Assembly: GCF_005885635.1 (NCBI RefSeq)
Contig: NZ_VATY01000002.1
Span: 248,001-312,000 of the forward strand
Source: Maribacter algarum (ex Zhang et al. 2020)
GTDB taxonomy: Bacteria; Bacteroidota; Bacteroidia; Flavobacteriales; Flavobacteriaceae
Direction of reading: 5' to 3'
Length of the DNA stretch: 64,000 nt
Position numbers and translations under genes: made by a program. How positions within the stretch are numbered: the first letter of the stretch is position 1; the number at the start of each line of letters is the position of its first letter. The notes below the pieces were generated by a model, which did no database searches, was not told the origin of the DNA, and saw only the letters and a list, made by a program, of their open reading frames with translations. Positions 17,010 to 26,157 of the stretch are shown piece after piece.

Positions 17010-19172
17010 ATGCTAAAATCAATCTTTACATTTATCTTACTTTGCTACTCTTTGGTTAGCATTGCCCAATCGACTATTTCCGGTGCGGTCACCGATGCTA
17101 AAGGTAACCCCATAGAGGGAGCCAATATTTATCTGGAAGGCACTTATGATGGGGCATCCTCCGATGCAAATGGAAAATTCAATTTTGAGACTTCGGAAAC
17201 AGGAACCCAGAACCTTGTTGTTTCCATGATTTCATTTGACACCTATATGCAAGCAGGAGATGTTTCTTATTTAAAGGATTTAGACATTCAATTGCAAGAA
17301 GCGATCAATCAACTGACGGGAGTAACCTTAACTGCCGGAAGCTTTCAAGCTGGGGATAATTCTAAAGTATCTGTCTTAAAACCTTTAGATATTGTAACCA
17401 CCGCGGGCGCAGCAGGAGATTTTGTTGGAGCTTTACAAACGCTACCAGGAACTTCAAATGTCAGCGAAGATGGTAGACTTTTCGTTCGTGGAGGGCAAGC
17501 TGGAGAGACGCAGGTTTTTATTGACGGACTCCGTGTATTTCAACCTTTCAATGCTACGGCGAATAATATTCCAACCCGAGGGCGTTTTTCACCTTTCCTG
17601 TTTAAAGGAATCACATTCAGTACAGGTGGCTATTCTGCGGAATACGGCCAAGCACTTTCTAGTGTTTTACTCTTAAATACTACCGACGAACCCGACCAAG
17701 AGAAAACCGATATCTCTGTACTTTCTGTTGGGGCAGGACTCGGTAAGACTGAAATTTGGGGTAATCAATCCCTTAGTGTCAATGCTCAGTATATCAATCT
17801 AGCGCCTTATCAATGGCTTATTCCGAATGAGCAGGGAGCACGTTGGAACAAACCTTATGAATCCATCTCTGGGGAGGCTGTTTTTAGAAGCAAGTCTGAT
17901 AAGGGTATGTTCAAGTTTTATACAGGATTTAATCAAGCAAATCTCGATTTGGACCAAGAGGATATCAATTTTGATGATTTCGTCAACTTCAGATTGAAAA
18001 ATAGTAATCTTTATGCGAATACTTCTTACAAACATTTTTTTGATAATGAATGGACAATGACAGCTGGTGCCAGCATTTCTTCCGATAGAAATGATATTGG
18101 TTTTGCCACCAATTCAATAGACGCTAATGAAACGGCAGGCCATTTAAAATTGAAGGTCAAGAAATCGTTTAGTAGCCGATTTCAATTGAATTTTGGTGCA
18201 GAACATTTTATTACCGATTATCAAGAAAATTTTCTGGCTCCCGATGGATTTACATTTGATTCGGGTTTTCAAGATAATCTTTCAGCAGGTTTTGCAGAAG
18301 CGGATATATTTTTTAGCAACAAATTCGCCATGAAACTAGGGGTAAGGGGTGAGCACTCCAGTTTTCTAGAAGATTCGAATATAGCTCCTAGGGTTTCCTT
18401 AGCATATAAGAGCAGTGATAAAGGACAATTCTCTTTAGCCTATGGTGATTTCTATCAGAACCCTTTGAGTGAATCTTTAAAGTTTGACCAAAGTTTGAAT
18501 TTTGAGAAAACCTCTCATTATATTTTCAATTATCAATATTTATCCGATGGAAAAACTTTTCGAGCAGAGGCATTTTACAAAGACTATGACAAACTTGTAA
18601 AGTTCGATACGCAAATGCCACAATTTAACTCACAATTCAATAATCTAGGAAGTGGGTACGCCAGTGGTATTGACCTTTTTTGGAGAGACAATAAGAGTAT
18701 CAAAAATCTTGATTATTGGGCATCTTACAGCTATTTGAACACCGAGAGGGACTTTCGAGACTTTCCTGAAAGAGCAACACCGAATTTCGCCCCGACCCAT
18801 GGTCTTTCGTTAGTGACCAAATATTGGGTAGAAGATTGGCGTTCTCAGATTGGGGTATCTTATAATTACAGTTCAGGTAGACCTTATGACAACCCAAATA
18901 CACCTGAGTTTTTAGCAGAAAAAACCAAATCGTTCAACAGCTTGAACGTAAACTGGGCCTATCTCATATCACAACAAAAAATACTGTTTTTCTCCGTTAG
19001 TAATGTCACCGGATTTAAAAACGTTAACGGATATCAATATGCAAATACTCCAAATATGGATGGTATTTTTGAACGCCGTGCTATTCGACCGACCGCCGAT
19101 GCTTTCTTCGTTGTAGGTTTCTTTTGGACTATCAGTGACGATAAGAGCAGCAATCAACTAGATAATTTATAA
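17010..19172 (+). CDS. TonB-dependent receptor with carboxypeptidase-like N-domain
   Basis: Outer-membrane receptor of 720 residues. The ATG at 17010 gives a clean signal peptide (MLKSIFTFILLCYSLVSIAQ); the longer frame from 16881 would bury it behind 43 residues. After the signal comes a CarboxypepD_reg-like domain (ISGAVTDAKGNPIEGANIYL), then a plug with GRLFVRGGQAGETQVFIDG and a 22-strand barrel, with no SusD neighbour. The ligand is unknown. It is shorter than SusC proteins (about 1000), fitting metal or small-ligand receptors. Its placement beside DUF2141 and a LytTR pair is suggestive of joint control. Confidence 0.92.
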   Translation: MLKSIFTFILLCYSLVSIAQSTISGAVTDAKGNPIEGANIYLEGTYDGASSDANGKFNFETSETGTQNLVVSMISFDTYMQAGDVSYLKDLDIQLQEAINQLTGVTLTAGSFQAGDNSKVSVLKPLDIVTTAGAAGDFVGALQTLPGTSNVSEDGRLFVRGGQAGETQVFIDGLRVFQPFNATANNIPTRGRFSPFLFKGITFSTGGYSAEYGQALSSVLLLNTTDEPDQEKTDISVLSVGAGLGKTEIWGNQSLSVNAQYINLAPYQWLIPNEQGARWNKPYESISGEAVFRSKSDKGMFKFYTGFNQANLDLDQEDINFDDFVNFRLKNSNLYANTSYKHFFDNEWTMTAGASISSDRNDIGFATNSIDANETAGHLKLKVKKSFSSRFQLNFGAEHFITDYQENFLAPDGFTFDSGFQDNLSAGFAEADIFFSNKFAMKLGVRGEHSSFLEDSNIAPRVSLAYKSSDKGQFSLAYGDFYQNPLSESLKFDQSLNFEKTSHYIFNYQYLSDGKTFRAEAFYKDYDKLVKFDTQMPQFNSQFNNLGSGYASGIDLFWRDNKSIKNLDYWASYSYLNTERDFRDFPERATPNFAPTHGLSLVTKYWVEDWRSQIGVSYNYSSGRPYDNPNTPEFLAEKTKSFNSLNVNWAYLISQQKILFFSVSNVTGFKNVNGYQYANTPNMDGIFERRAIRPTADAFFVVGFFWTISDDKSSNQLDNL

Positions 19173-19179
19173 TATTGAT

Positions 19180-19785
19180 TTACGAATGACCCCAATTATC
19201 GGGGTCATCGTTTTGATTAGGCGAGAGTCCTAATATATCACCCTTGGTATTGGCACCTAATCCAATGACACTTCGATTTACATAATTGAAATAGCTCACA
19301 ACTTGATTGATTTCCAATATTTCACCTTCTGAGAATCCTGATTTATTGAGTTTTGAAAAATCTTCTTTAATAATACTCTGAACATTCATTGTTAGCTTTT
19401 TAGCATAGTTCGCTCCCTTGGTGAATTTTACATCAAGGAAGGAATCTAGAGCGTCATTCTTGACAGCTTCCAAAAATTGATTTGATTTTGCATCATCATT
19501 AAGAAGACGTTGGAGACCAGCAAAATGGTGGTCAAAACAATAGTCACAATTGTTTAGGTTGCTTACATAACACCCTAGGGCTTCCAAATACCATTTAGGC
19601 AAGGTGTTTGCCGAGTGGTGCAGTACCGCTTTATATAAAACCATGTGTCCCTCAAGTGTGTGCGGACGAAGACTATGTATTTTTAAAACATTATCGACAT
19701 TATTATTTGGTCCTTTGACCCTTTTGTAAAGACTTTTTAGTTTGCCTTCTGCCTTATCGAAATCGATTGTTTTTATCCAGCTCAT
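19180..19785 (-). CDS. AhpD-like (carboxymuconolactone decarboxylase family) peroxidase-related protein
   Basis: A 201-residue all-helical protein. The family signature is NNCDYCFDHH, with CxxC cysteines 80 and 83 and a nearby His87, as in AhpD-like alkylhydroperoxidases that use the Cys pair for thiol redox. It matches the subgroup annotated as uncharacterised peroxidase-related enzymes. The C-terminal GDILGLSP segment is typical of that subgroup. It converges on the TonB receptor, seven bases apart, and is a lone gene. Confidence 0.85.
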   Translation of the reverse strand: MSWIKTIDFDKAEGKLKSLYKRVKGPNNNVDNVLKIHSLRPHTLEGHMVLYKAVLHHSANTLPKWYLEALGCYVSNLNNCDYCFDHHFAGLQRLLNDDAKSNQFLEAVKNDALDSFLDVKFTKGANYAKKLTMNVQSIIKEDFSKLNKSGFSEGEILEINQVVSYFNYVNRSVIGLGANTKGDILGLSPNQNDDPDNWGHS

Positions 19786-19899
19786 TCATAAAGATTTATA
19801 TAGAATTGTATCCTTGGGAAATATACCAATTTAGAATGCAAAATTTGTGACAGCAACTGAATTTAGGTATCTTAAACCCTTAGGACTAATTTATACTTT

Positions 19900-20793
19900 A
19901 TGAAGAGCGAGGAACTATCCCAAATCAAAAAAATGCTGCAAGAGCAAGGTTATATTGACGATGGAGCCATAGCCATGTCAGTGTTTTTGGCAATGAAATT
20001 GGAGAAACCTTTACTGGTTGAAGGTCCGGCTGGGGTAGGGAAAACTGAAATCGCTAAAGTGATGGCCAAAGCTATGCAAACGGAATTAATTCGATTGCAG
20101 TGCTATGAAGGCTTAGATAGTACCCATGCCTTATACGAATGGAATTACCAACACCAATTACTTTACCTAAAGATGCATGAAAGCAAAGACCAAGATGTCA
20201 AAGCGCTGGAAGAAACCATTTTCTCTGATAAATTTCTTTTAAAGCGACCTGTTTTGAATGCCATTACCCATGAAAATAAAACCGTCTTGCTGATTGACGA
20301 AATTGACCGAGCTGATGAGGAATTTGAAAGTTTTCTATTGGAAGTCCTTTCGGATTGGCAAGTAACCATTCCTGAAATCGGTACCATTAAGGCAACCAAC
20401 AAACCGCAAATTATCCTAACCGGTAACAGAACCAGAGAACTTTCAGAAGCTCTCCGAAGAAGATGCCTATACCTATGGATTGATTACCCAACATTCGAAA
20501 AAGAACTCGCGATTGTAAAGTCCAAAGTACCAGAAATCGACCAAAAACTAGGGACTGAAATCTGCTCCTTTATGAAGGAATTGCGAGAAATGAAACTCGA
20601 AAAGACTCCTGGTATTTCCGAAACCATTGATTGGGCTAGAGCATTGGCTAGCATGCACTTAAAGCACTTAGACAAACAAATAGTTGAAGATACCTTAGGA
20701 GTTGTATTGAAAGATTGGCAAGATATGCGACATACACAGGATTCACTTTCTGAGTTGTTGGAGCGAACTGGAGTAACTTCAAGAATAGGGTAA
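19900..20793 (+). CDS. MoxR-type AAA+ ATPase (CoxD-like)
   Basis: A 297-residue AAA+ ATPase. Walker A is GPAGVGKT at 42-49, Walker B LLIDEID near 128-134, with an arginine-rich sensor region REALRRRCLYLW nearby. Together with the next gene (VWA) it resembles the CoxD/CoxE pair that, in carboxydotrophs, matures the Cu-S-Mo centre of CO dehydrogenase; similar pairs accompany other molybdenum hydroxylases. It begins a rightward cluster of five genes and the VWA gene follows two bases after its stop. Confidence 0.9.
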   Translation: MKSEELSQIKKMLQEQGYIDDGAIAMSVFLAMKLEKPLLVEGPAGVGKTEIAKVMAKAMQTELIRLQCYEGLDSTHALYEWNYQHQLLYLKMHESKDQDVKALEETIFSDKFLLKRPVLNAITHENKTVLLIDEIDRADEEFESFLLEVLSDWQVTIPEIGTIKATNKPQIILTGNRTRELSEALRRRCLYLWIDYPTFEKELAIVKSKVPEIDQKLGTEICSFMKELREMKLEKTPGISETIDWARALASMHLKHLDKQIVEDTLGVVLKDWQDMRHTQDSLSELLERTGVTSRIG

Positions 20794-20795
20794 TT

Positions 20796-21965
20796 GTGAA
20801 AACAACAACGCATCAAACCGAGCTCTCTGCAAATGTAGTTTTACTTTGTCGTTTTCTGCGCAAGAAGAGTTTCAATTTGACTGCGACCGAAGAAGCTGAC
20901 GCCCTAAACGCAGTTTCCTATTTGCCTATTCATTCCGAAAACTATTTTAAGGAAGCCTTACGTTCAGTCCTGACCAAAAGCCAATTTCAACAATCAAAAT
21001 TCGACGAATACTACCACGAATTCAAAGACCAATTAAAAAAAGCCTCAGATTCCAAGGTCAAAGAACTTCCTGAAAAAAAACCACAACCCGAAAAAAAAAC
21101 CAAAGCTGAACAATTCGATGCTTTAAAAGATTGGTTGAATTTGAGTCCCTCCGAAGAAGAGAAAGAAATTGCTGCTTTTAGTGATTTGGAAGTGCTTACA
21201 CGAAAGGATTTCCTCGATTTAAGCGAAAATGAAATGCAGCTGATGATGCGTGTTTTGCAAAAACTAGCGCGCAAAATGGCGCATCAAAAAAGTAGGCTTA
21301 GAAAGAAATCCAAAAGAAGACAACAGCTGGACTTAAAACAAACCATACGAGCGAACATGCGAAAAGGAGGAGAGATTCAGCAATTGGTTTTTTCCGAAAA
21401 GAAAAACCGGAAACTAAAGCTGGTACTCCTATGTGATGTAAGCCGTTCGATGGATTTATATAGTCGTTTTTTCATCCACCTTATATATGCCTTTCAAAAT
21501 GCCTATGATAAAATAGAGACACTTGTCTTTAGCACGGCTTTGCATAAGGTAAGCGAAATATTAGATAATAATGAGTTCGACAAAGCTTTCCGAACCATTT
21601 CAGAGCGCGTTCCTCATTGGTCTGGTGGCACAACCATTGGTTCATGCTTACAGGATTTTACAGAAAATTACGGCCACGGTATGTTGGATAAGAAAACCAT
21701 GGTTTTGATTTTATCCGATGGATGGGATACCGGTGAACCTGAGGTCATGAAGGAAGCTATGAAGACTATCTACAAAAAATCGAAAAAGGTCATCTGGCTA
21801 AATCCCTTGGCTGGGAATCGCGATTTTTCCCCTGAATCCATCGGAATGCAAACCGCTTTGCCTTATATCGATGTTTTAGCATCAGCGCACAATCTTGAAA
21901 GTTTGAAAGGTGTTTTGCAGCAACTTCGAAGCAAACGCAATTTATTGAATAGACAGTTTAATTGA
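20796..21965 (+). CDS. VWA-domain protein (CoxE-like)
   Basis: A 389-residue cytoplasmic protein. A helical N-terminal half with a Lys-rich linker (KKPQPEKKTK) precedes a von Willebrand A domain whose MIDAS motif is CDVSRSMD (Asp214, Ser216, Ser218). Start is GTG at 20796, two bases after the stop of the ATPase, implying coupling. MoxR and VWA proteins act together like a metal-chelatase pair; here the expected client is the molybdenum enzyme downstream. COG3552/CoxE family by layout. Confidence 0.88.
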   Translation: MKTTTHQTELSANVVLLCRFLRKKSFNLTATEEADALNAVSYLPIHSENYFKEALRSVLTKSQFQQSKFDEYYHEFKDQLKKASDSKVKELPEKKPQPEKKTKAEQFDALKDWLNLSPSEEEKEIAAFSDLEVLTRKDFLDLSENEMQLMMRVLQKLARKMAHQKSRLRKKSKRRQQLDLKQTIRANMRKGGEIQQLVFSEKKNRKLKLVLLCDVSRSMDLYSRFFIHLIYAFQNAYDKIETLVFSTALHKVSEILDNNEFDKAFRTISERVPHWSGGTTIGSCLQDFTENYGHGMLDKKTMVLILSDGWDTGEPEVMKEAMKTIYKKSKKVIWLNPLAGNRDFSPESIGMQTALPYIDVLASAHNLESLKGVLQQLRSKRNLLNRQFN

Positions 21966-22113
21966 ACTGTATTGATTTGATAATCAAACAAATTCCCAAT
22001 TAATTGAGAAATTGTTAAAATTCTTTGAGAAATATTCATGAAAAACCAACACTTCTTTTTATCTTGATAAACCCACTTTTTAATTTATCGAGAAACACTT
22101 TAAATCGTATTAT

Positions 22114-22578
22114 ATGCAAATTTCAATGACAATCAATGGGAAAGAATATTCCCATGATATTGAGCCGCGTATTAGTTTGGCCCAATATTTACGAGAGAAC
22201 TTAAACCTCACAGGAACACATATCGGTTGCGATACTAGTGGCTGTGGCGCATGTACAGTCACAGTAGATGGTGCTGCCGCAAAAGCCTGTACACTTTTAG
22301 CGGTCCAGGTAGATGGAAGTGAAATTACCACTATAGAGGGTATGGCGAATGGGAACGAAATGCATCCCATTCAAGAAGCCTTTAAAGAAAATCACGGATT
22401 GCAATGTGGCTTTTGTACGCCGGGCATGGTGATGACAGCCGCCGATATCCTCAAAAACAACCCGAATCCGACCGATGAGGAAATCAGACACGGACTCGAA
22501 GGCAACTTCTGTCGTTGTACCGGCTATCACAATATTGTCAAATCGATACAGCATGCCGCTGAAAAAATAAATGCATAA
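22114..22578 (+). CDS. molybdenum hydroxylase small subunit, two [2Fe-2S] clusters
   Basis: A 154-residue iron-sulfur subunit of the xanthine dehydrogenase/CoxS type. The plant-ferredoxin-like N-domain has Cys39, Cys44, Cys47 and Cys59; the helical C-domain has CGFC (98, 101) and CRC (133, 135). It passes electrons from the molybdenum site to FAD. The stop is three bases before the large-subunit start. The 148-bp gap to the VWA gene could hold a second promoter; it contains near-repeats TTGAGAAATT and TTTGAGAAATATT. Confidence 0.94.
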   Translation: MQISMTINGKEYSHDIEPRISLAQYLRENLNLTGTHIGCDTSGCGACTVTVDGAAAKACTLLAVQVDGSEITTIEGMANGNEMHPIQEAFKENHGLQCGFCTPGMVMTAADILKNNPNPTDEEIRHGLEGNFCRCTGYHNIVKSIQHAAEKINA

Positions 22579-22581
22579 ACT

Positions 22582-24948
22582 ATGGAAACATTTATAGGAA
22601 AACCGATTAAGAGAAGAGAAGACGCCCGTTTTCTAAAAGGTGCCGGAAAATATACCGATGATATCAAGCTGATGGGAATGACCCATTCAGCCTTTGTACG
22701 TAGCCCTTATGCCCACGCAAAAATTTTAAGTATAGATACCGCTGCTGCTGAAAAAGCTGAAGGTGTTGTTGCAGTTTATACCGGAAGTGATGCCTGTGGA
22801 ACTTTTGGTGTCCCTTGCGGATGGCAGGTGGATTTTAAGAATGGTGAAACCATGCGTGAACCTTTGCATCCTCTTTTAGCCAAGGATAAAATTCTTCATG
22901 TTGGCGAAGCCGTTGCCATTGTAATTGCTGAAACTTTGGAATTGGCGCGAGACGCTGCCGAATTGGTTCAGGTGAGTTACGAAGCCCTACCCGCAGTTAC
23001 TTGTCCTAAAAAAGCAATGGAGGCGGGTGCACCGAAAGTCCATGACCAATGGGAAGACAATGCGGCCTTTGACTGGTGTATTGGTAATGACCGTACGGAG
23101 GTTGAAGCGGCTTTGGAAAGTGCCCATCACGTTACTGAAATGACATATAAGAACCATCGTTTGGCACCAAATGCCATAGAACCAAGAAGCTACATTTCGG
23201 ACTATGATGTAAATGCCGACAAATGGACTTTATATACAAGTACCCAAAATCCACATTTAATTCGCTTATTGCTTTGTGCTTTTGTTTTGGGAATTCCCGA
23301 GCATAAAGTCAGAGTGCTTTCATATGATGTAGGTGGTGGATTTGGAAGTAAAATATATCATTATACCGAGGAAGCTTTGCTCACTTGGGTATCTAAAGAA
23401 ATCGGAAGGCCAGTAAAATGGACATCCGATAGAACGGAAGCCTTTTTGACTGATGCACATGGTCGTGACCATATCGTACATTCCAAAATGGGCTTTGATG
23501 AAGATGGAAAAATCGTTGCCCACCTGACGGATGAATACTGTGCCATGGGTGCTTATCTTTCGACCTTTGCTCCGGCAGTACCGACCTATTTACATGGAAC
23601 GCTTTTTCAGGGCGTATATACGACGCCATTAATTCACTTGAATGTTGTGGCACCATTTACGCATACTGTAGCTGTTGATGCCTATCGCGGTGCAGGACGA
23701 CCTGAAGCTACCTATTTGCTGGAACGCATCATTTCGAAAGCTGCCAAGGAAATGGATATCGACCCGGCGGAATTAAGGTATAAAAATTTCATCCCTCCCT
23801 TTAACGGAACTTCAGAACCCGGGTTTCAAACTCAGGTTGCGCTGCAATATGATAGTGGGAATTACCATGGCGTTCTCAAAAGAGGACTTGAAATGTTAGG
23901 CTATGAGGATTTTAGAAAAGAACAAGCCGAAGCCCGCAAGAATGGAAAATTAATAGGTGTTGGAATATCAACTTATATTGAAGGTTGCGGAATTGCGCCG
24001 TCTGCTGTAGTAGGTTCCTTGGGTGCTCGTGCGGGACTCTATGAGGTAGGACATGTACGTGTACAACCAACTGGAAAAGTTTCAGTGTTTACGGGAGCAC
24101 ATTCTCACGGACAAGGCCATGAAACTGTTTTCGCTCAGTTTGTAGCCGATAAATTGGGTATCCATATGGATGATGTGGATATCGTACATGGCGATACCGA
24201 CCAAGTTGCCTTTGGAATGGGAACTTACGGTTCTCGAAGTTTGGCCGTTGGAGGAAGCGCGATTATCAAAAGTGTTGAAAAAGTGCTGGAAAAAGGTGCT
24301 AAGATTGCTGCCCACAAACTTGAAGCAGCGGAAAGCGACCTTGAATATGCCGAAGGCAAATGGACGGTCAAAGGAACTGACAAATCCATTTCCTTTGGAG
24401 ATGTTTCCCTGACCGCCTATGTACCACATGATTATCCAGAAGGTGTAGAACCTGGATTGGATTTCTCTAGTTTCTATGACCCAACAAATTTCACCTATCC
24501 CTTCGGAACGCATATAGCCGTTGTTGAGGTTGATCCAGATACAGGTAAGGTAGACCTGCAACGTTTTGTTGCCTGTGATGATGTTGGGAATGTCATGAAT
24601 CCGATGATTGTAGATGGACAAATTCACGGTGGAGTAGTGCAAGGCGTTGGCCAAGCACTATTGGAAGAAGTCATCTATGATGGTGAAGGACAGATGGTCA
24701 CAGGATCCTATATGGATTATGCCATGCCACGTGCAGATGATGTGCCGAATATAGAAACCGATAGAACTACAACGCCTTGTCCACATAACCCATTGGGTGT
24801 AAAAGGAGCAGGGGAGGCTGGAGCCATTGGCTCTACACCTGCTGTTGTAAATGCCGTAGTCGATGCCCTTTCTCATTTAGGCGTAACCGACATTCAAATG
24901 CCAGTCACGCCAAAACGTGTTTGGAAGGCAATGCAGACGCAAGCTTGA
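22582..24948 (+). CDS. molybdenum hydroxylase large subunit, form II (AYRGAGR) type
   Basis: A 788-residue molybdopterin cytosine dinucleotide subunit. Visible motifs: GGGFGSK at 251-257, the active-site loop AYRGAGR at 367-373, and the catalytic Glu745 in KGAGEAGAIGS. True form I CO dehydrogenases carry AYxCSFR with a Cys that binds copper; the form II loop here lacks it, so CO oxidation is not supported. The substrate is more likely an aldehyde, purine or N-heterocycle. The gene lies in small-large-medium order, medium being 132 bp further on past a repeat region. Confidence 0.94.
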   Translation: METFIGKPIKRREDARFLKGAGKYTDDIKLMGMTHSAFVRSPYAHAKILSIDTAAAEKAEGVVAVYTGSDACGTFGVPCGWQVDFKNGETMREPLHPLLAKDKILHVGEAVAIVIAETLELARDAAELVQVSYEALPAVTCPKKAMEAGAPKVHDQWEDNAAFDWCIGNDRTEVEAALESAHHVTEMTYKNHRLAPNAIEPRSYISDYDVNADKWTLYTSTQNPHLIRLLLCAFVLGIPEHKVRVLSYDVGGGFGSKIYHYTEEALLTWVSKEIGRPVKWTSDRTEAFLTDAHGRDHIVHSKMGFDEDGKIVAHLTDEYCAMGAYLSTFAPAVPTYLHGTLFQGVYTTPLIHLNVVAPFTHTVAVDAYRGAGRPEATYLLERIISKAAKEMDIDPAELRYKNFIPPFNGTSEPGFQTQVALQYDSGNYHGVLKRGLEMLGYEDFRKEQAEARKNGKLIGVGISTYIEGCGIAPSAVVGSLGARAGLYEVGHVRVQPTGKVSVFTGAHSHGQGHETVFAQFVADKLGIHMDDVDIVHGDTDQVAFGMGTYGSRSLAVGGSAIIKSVEKVLEKGAKIAAHKLEAAESDLEYAEGKWTVKGTDKSISFGDVSLTAYVPHDYPEGVEPGLDFSSFYDPTNFTYPFGTHIAVVEVDPDTGKVDLQRFVACDDVGNVMNPMIVDGQIHGGVVQGVGQALLEEVIYDGEGQMVTGSYMDYAMPRADDVPNIETDRTTTPCPHNPLGVKGAGEAGAIGSTPAVVNAVVDALSHLGVTDIQMPVTPKRVWKAMQTQA

Positions 24949-24951
24949 AGC

Positions 24952-24985
24952 ACGAAGTTTGAAGCGAGGAGTACGAAGTTAGAAG
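24952..24985 (+). repeat. two direct copies of a 13-bp repeat
   Basis: ACGAAGTTTGAAG at 24952-24964 and ACGAAGTTAGAAG at 24973-24985, a 21-bp period with one mismatch, directly after the large-subunit stop. Degenerate AAGT-type repeats of this sort occur between genes in Flavobacteriaceae. Confidence 0.6.
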
Positions 24986-25043
24986 TCTTAAGTCTTGGCT
25001 CTAGTTTCTTGTTTCTGTCTAATAGATTAAAAAATAGATAAAG

Positions 25044-25063
25044 ATTCCCGCCTTCGCGGGAAT
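25044..25063. repeat. ATTCCCGC / GCGGGAAT hairpin repeat
   Basis: Perfect 8-bp stem with a CTTC loop, immediately upstream of the FAD-subunit gene. The motif TTCCCGCCTTCGCGGGAA is a familiar dispersed intergenic repeat of Flavobacteriaceae. As RNA it would form a stable hairpin inside the cox-like transcript and might partly separate the third subunit. Confidence 0.7.
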
Positions 25064-25080
25064 TACAAAAAACAACAATT

Positions 25081-25884
25081 ATGATACCAGCAAAATTTGA
25101 TTATATAAAAGCTTCTTCCGTTAGTGAAGCGATTGGATTGCTCGAGAAGCACGGTGATGATGCAAAACTCCTTTCCGGGGGACATAGTTTGATTCCTGCA
25201 ATGAAATTGCGATTGAGTCGACCGGAGGTATTGATTGATATCGGTGGAATTTCCGGATTGAATTCCATTTCTGAAGATGGAAATGAAATCGTCATTGGTG
25301 CGAATTGTACCCATGCGGATATTGTAAACTCCGATAGGATAAATTCCGATTTGAATATTCTGGCACAGACTGCCAAACATATTGGTGACATACAAGTCCG
25401 TAATCGCGGAACCATTGGTGGAAGTCTCGCTCATGCGGACCCAGCAGCCGATTACCCGGCGGTGGTTTTAGCCTGTGATGCAAAAATCGAGGTGGAAGGA
25501 AAAGGAGGAAAAAGAACTATTCCCGCAACGGAATTCTTCTTAGGTATTTTCACTACCGCCCTGGCCGAAGATGAAATCATTACCGCGATTCGTTTTCCAA
25601 AGGTTGCCAATGGTAACTATCAAAAATTCTTTCAGTCTGCTTCGCGTTTTGCCGTAGTGGGAGTAGCCGCAGTAAAAGATGGTGATTCGGTAAAAGTTGG
25701 GGTAACCGGTGTCTCCGGAACACCTTACCGCGCAACGGCCGTTGAAAATGCTTATTCTGGAAGTTCAGATGCAGCATCACATGCGGTCGATGGTATTGAC
25801 GATTTGATGAGTGACCATTTTGCCGATGAGGAGTATCGTGCCCATTTGGCCAAAGTGATGGTCAAAAAGGCTCTCGAGGCCTAA
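25081..25884 (+). CDS. molybdenum hydroxylase medium subunit, FAD-binding
   Basis: A 267-residue flavoprotein of the CoxM/xanthine dehydrogenase FAD type. The FAD-binding elements are LLSGGHSLIPAMKLRL near 37-52 and RGTIGGSLAHADPAADYPA near 112-130, with the C-terminal CO_deh_flav domain after residue 170. It completes the three-subunit enzyme, taking electrons from the iron-sulfur subunit and passing them to an acceptor. No XdhC/CoxI-type insertion chaperone is seen after it. A terminator-like hairpin follows at 25947. Confidence 0.93.
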   Translation: MIPAKFDYIKASSVSEAIGLLEKHGDDAKLLSGGHSLIPAMKLRLSRPEVLIDIGGISGLNSISEDGNEIVIGANCTHADIVNSDRINSDLNILAQTAKHIGDIQVRNRGTIGGSLAHADPAADYPAVVLACDAKIEVEGKGGKRTIPATEFFLGIFTTALAEDEIITAIRFPKVANGNYQKFFQSASRFAVVGVAAVKDGDSVKVGVTGVSGTPYRATAVENAYSGSSDAASHAVDGIDDLMSDHFADEEYRAHLAKVMVKKALEA

Positions 25885-25894
25885 ATCTAGTGGA

Positions 25895-25926
25895 ATGTCA
25901 TCCTAAGCTTGTCGAAGCACTTGACG
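25895..25926. repeat. REP-like intergenic repeat
   Basis: AATGTCATCCTAAGCTTGTC followed by GAAGCACTTGACG. This is a variant of a TGTCATCCTGAGCTTGTCGAAG element that I recall as dispersed in many genomes, often tied to RAYT transposases. It lies right after the medium-subunit stop, at the edge of the AT-rich Pycsar-like gene. Confidence 0.55.
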
Positions 25927-25946
25927 TAATTAATATTCCATGATAT

Positions 25947-25977
25947 AAACCTCAATGTAAAACACATTGGGGTTTTC
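25947..25977 (+). terminator. terminator of the molybdenum hydroxylase cluster
   Basis: AAACCTCAATGT at 25947-25958 pairs with ACATTGGGGTTT at 25964-25975, one G-U wobble, followed by a short T-run. It separates the hydroxylase cluster from the Pycsar-like gene. Confidence 0.65.
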
Positions 25978-26157
25978 AATTTTGAATATCCTTGGTATGA
26001 ATTGTAAAATTTAGTTCTGATTTGGTAGTGCAAAGATGAATATGGCGTTTGGATAGGCAACAGAATGACATTTATTTCGTGGTTATATCAAAAAAAGAGA
26101 AAAATTGTTTAGATTAAAATAGTTAAAATCAATCTTGAAATTGAAACAAAACAAATA

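Noticed and set aside
24082-24654. 190-residue minus-strand frame inside the large subunit
   Set aside because: Shadow of a strongly conserved gene on the opposite strand, with no promoter or family match.
22582-24948. Aerobic CO dehydrogenase (CoxL)
   Set aside because: The active-site loop is AYRGAGR, not the AYxCSFR of form I enzymes, so no copper-binding Cys. Called only a form II molybdenum hydroxylase.
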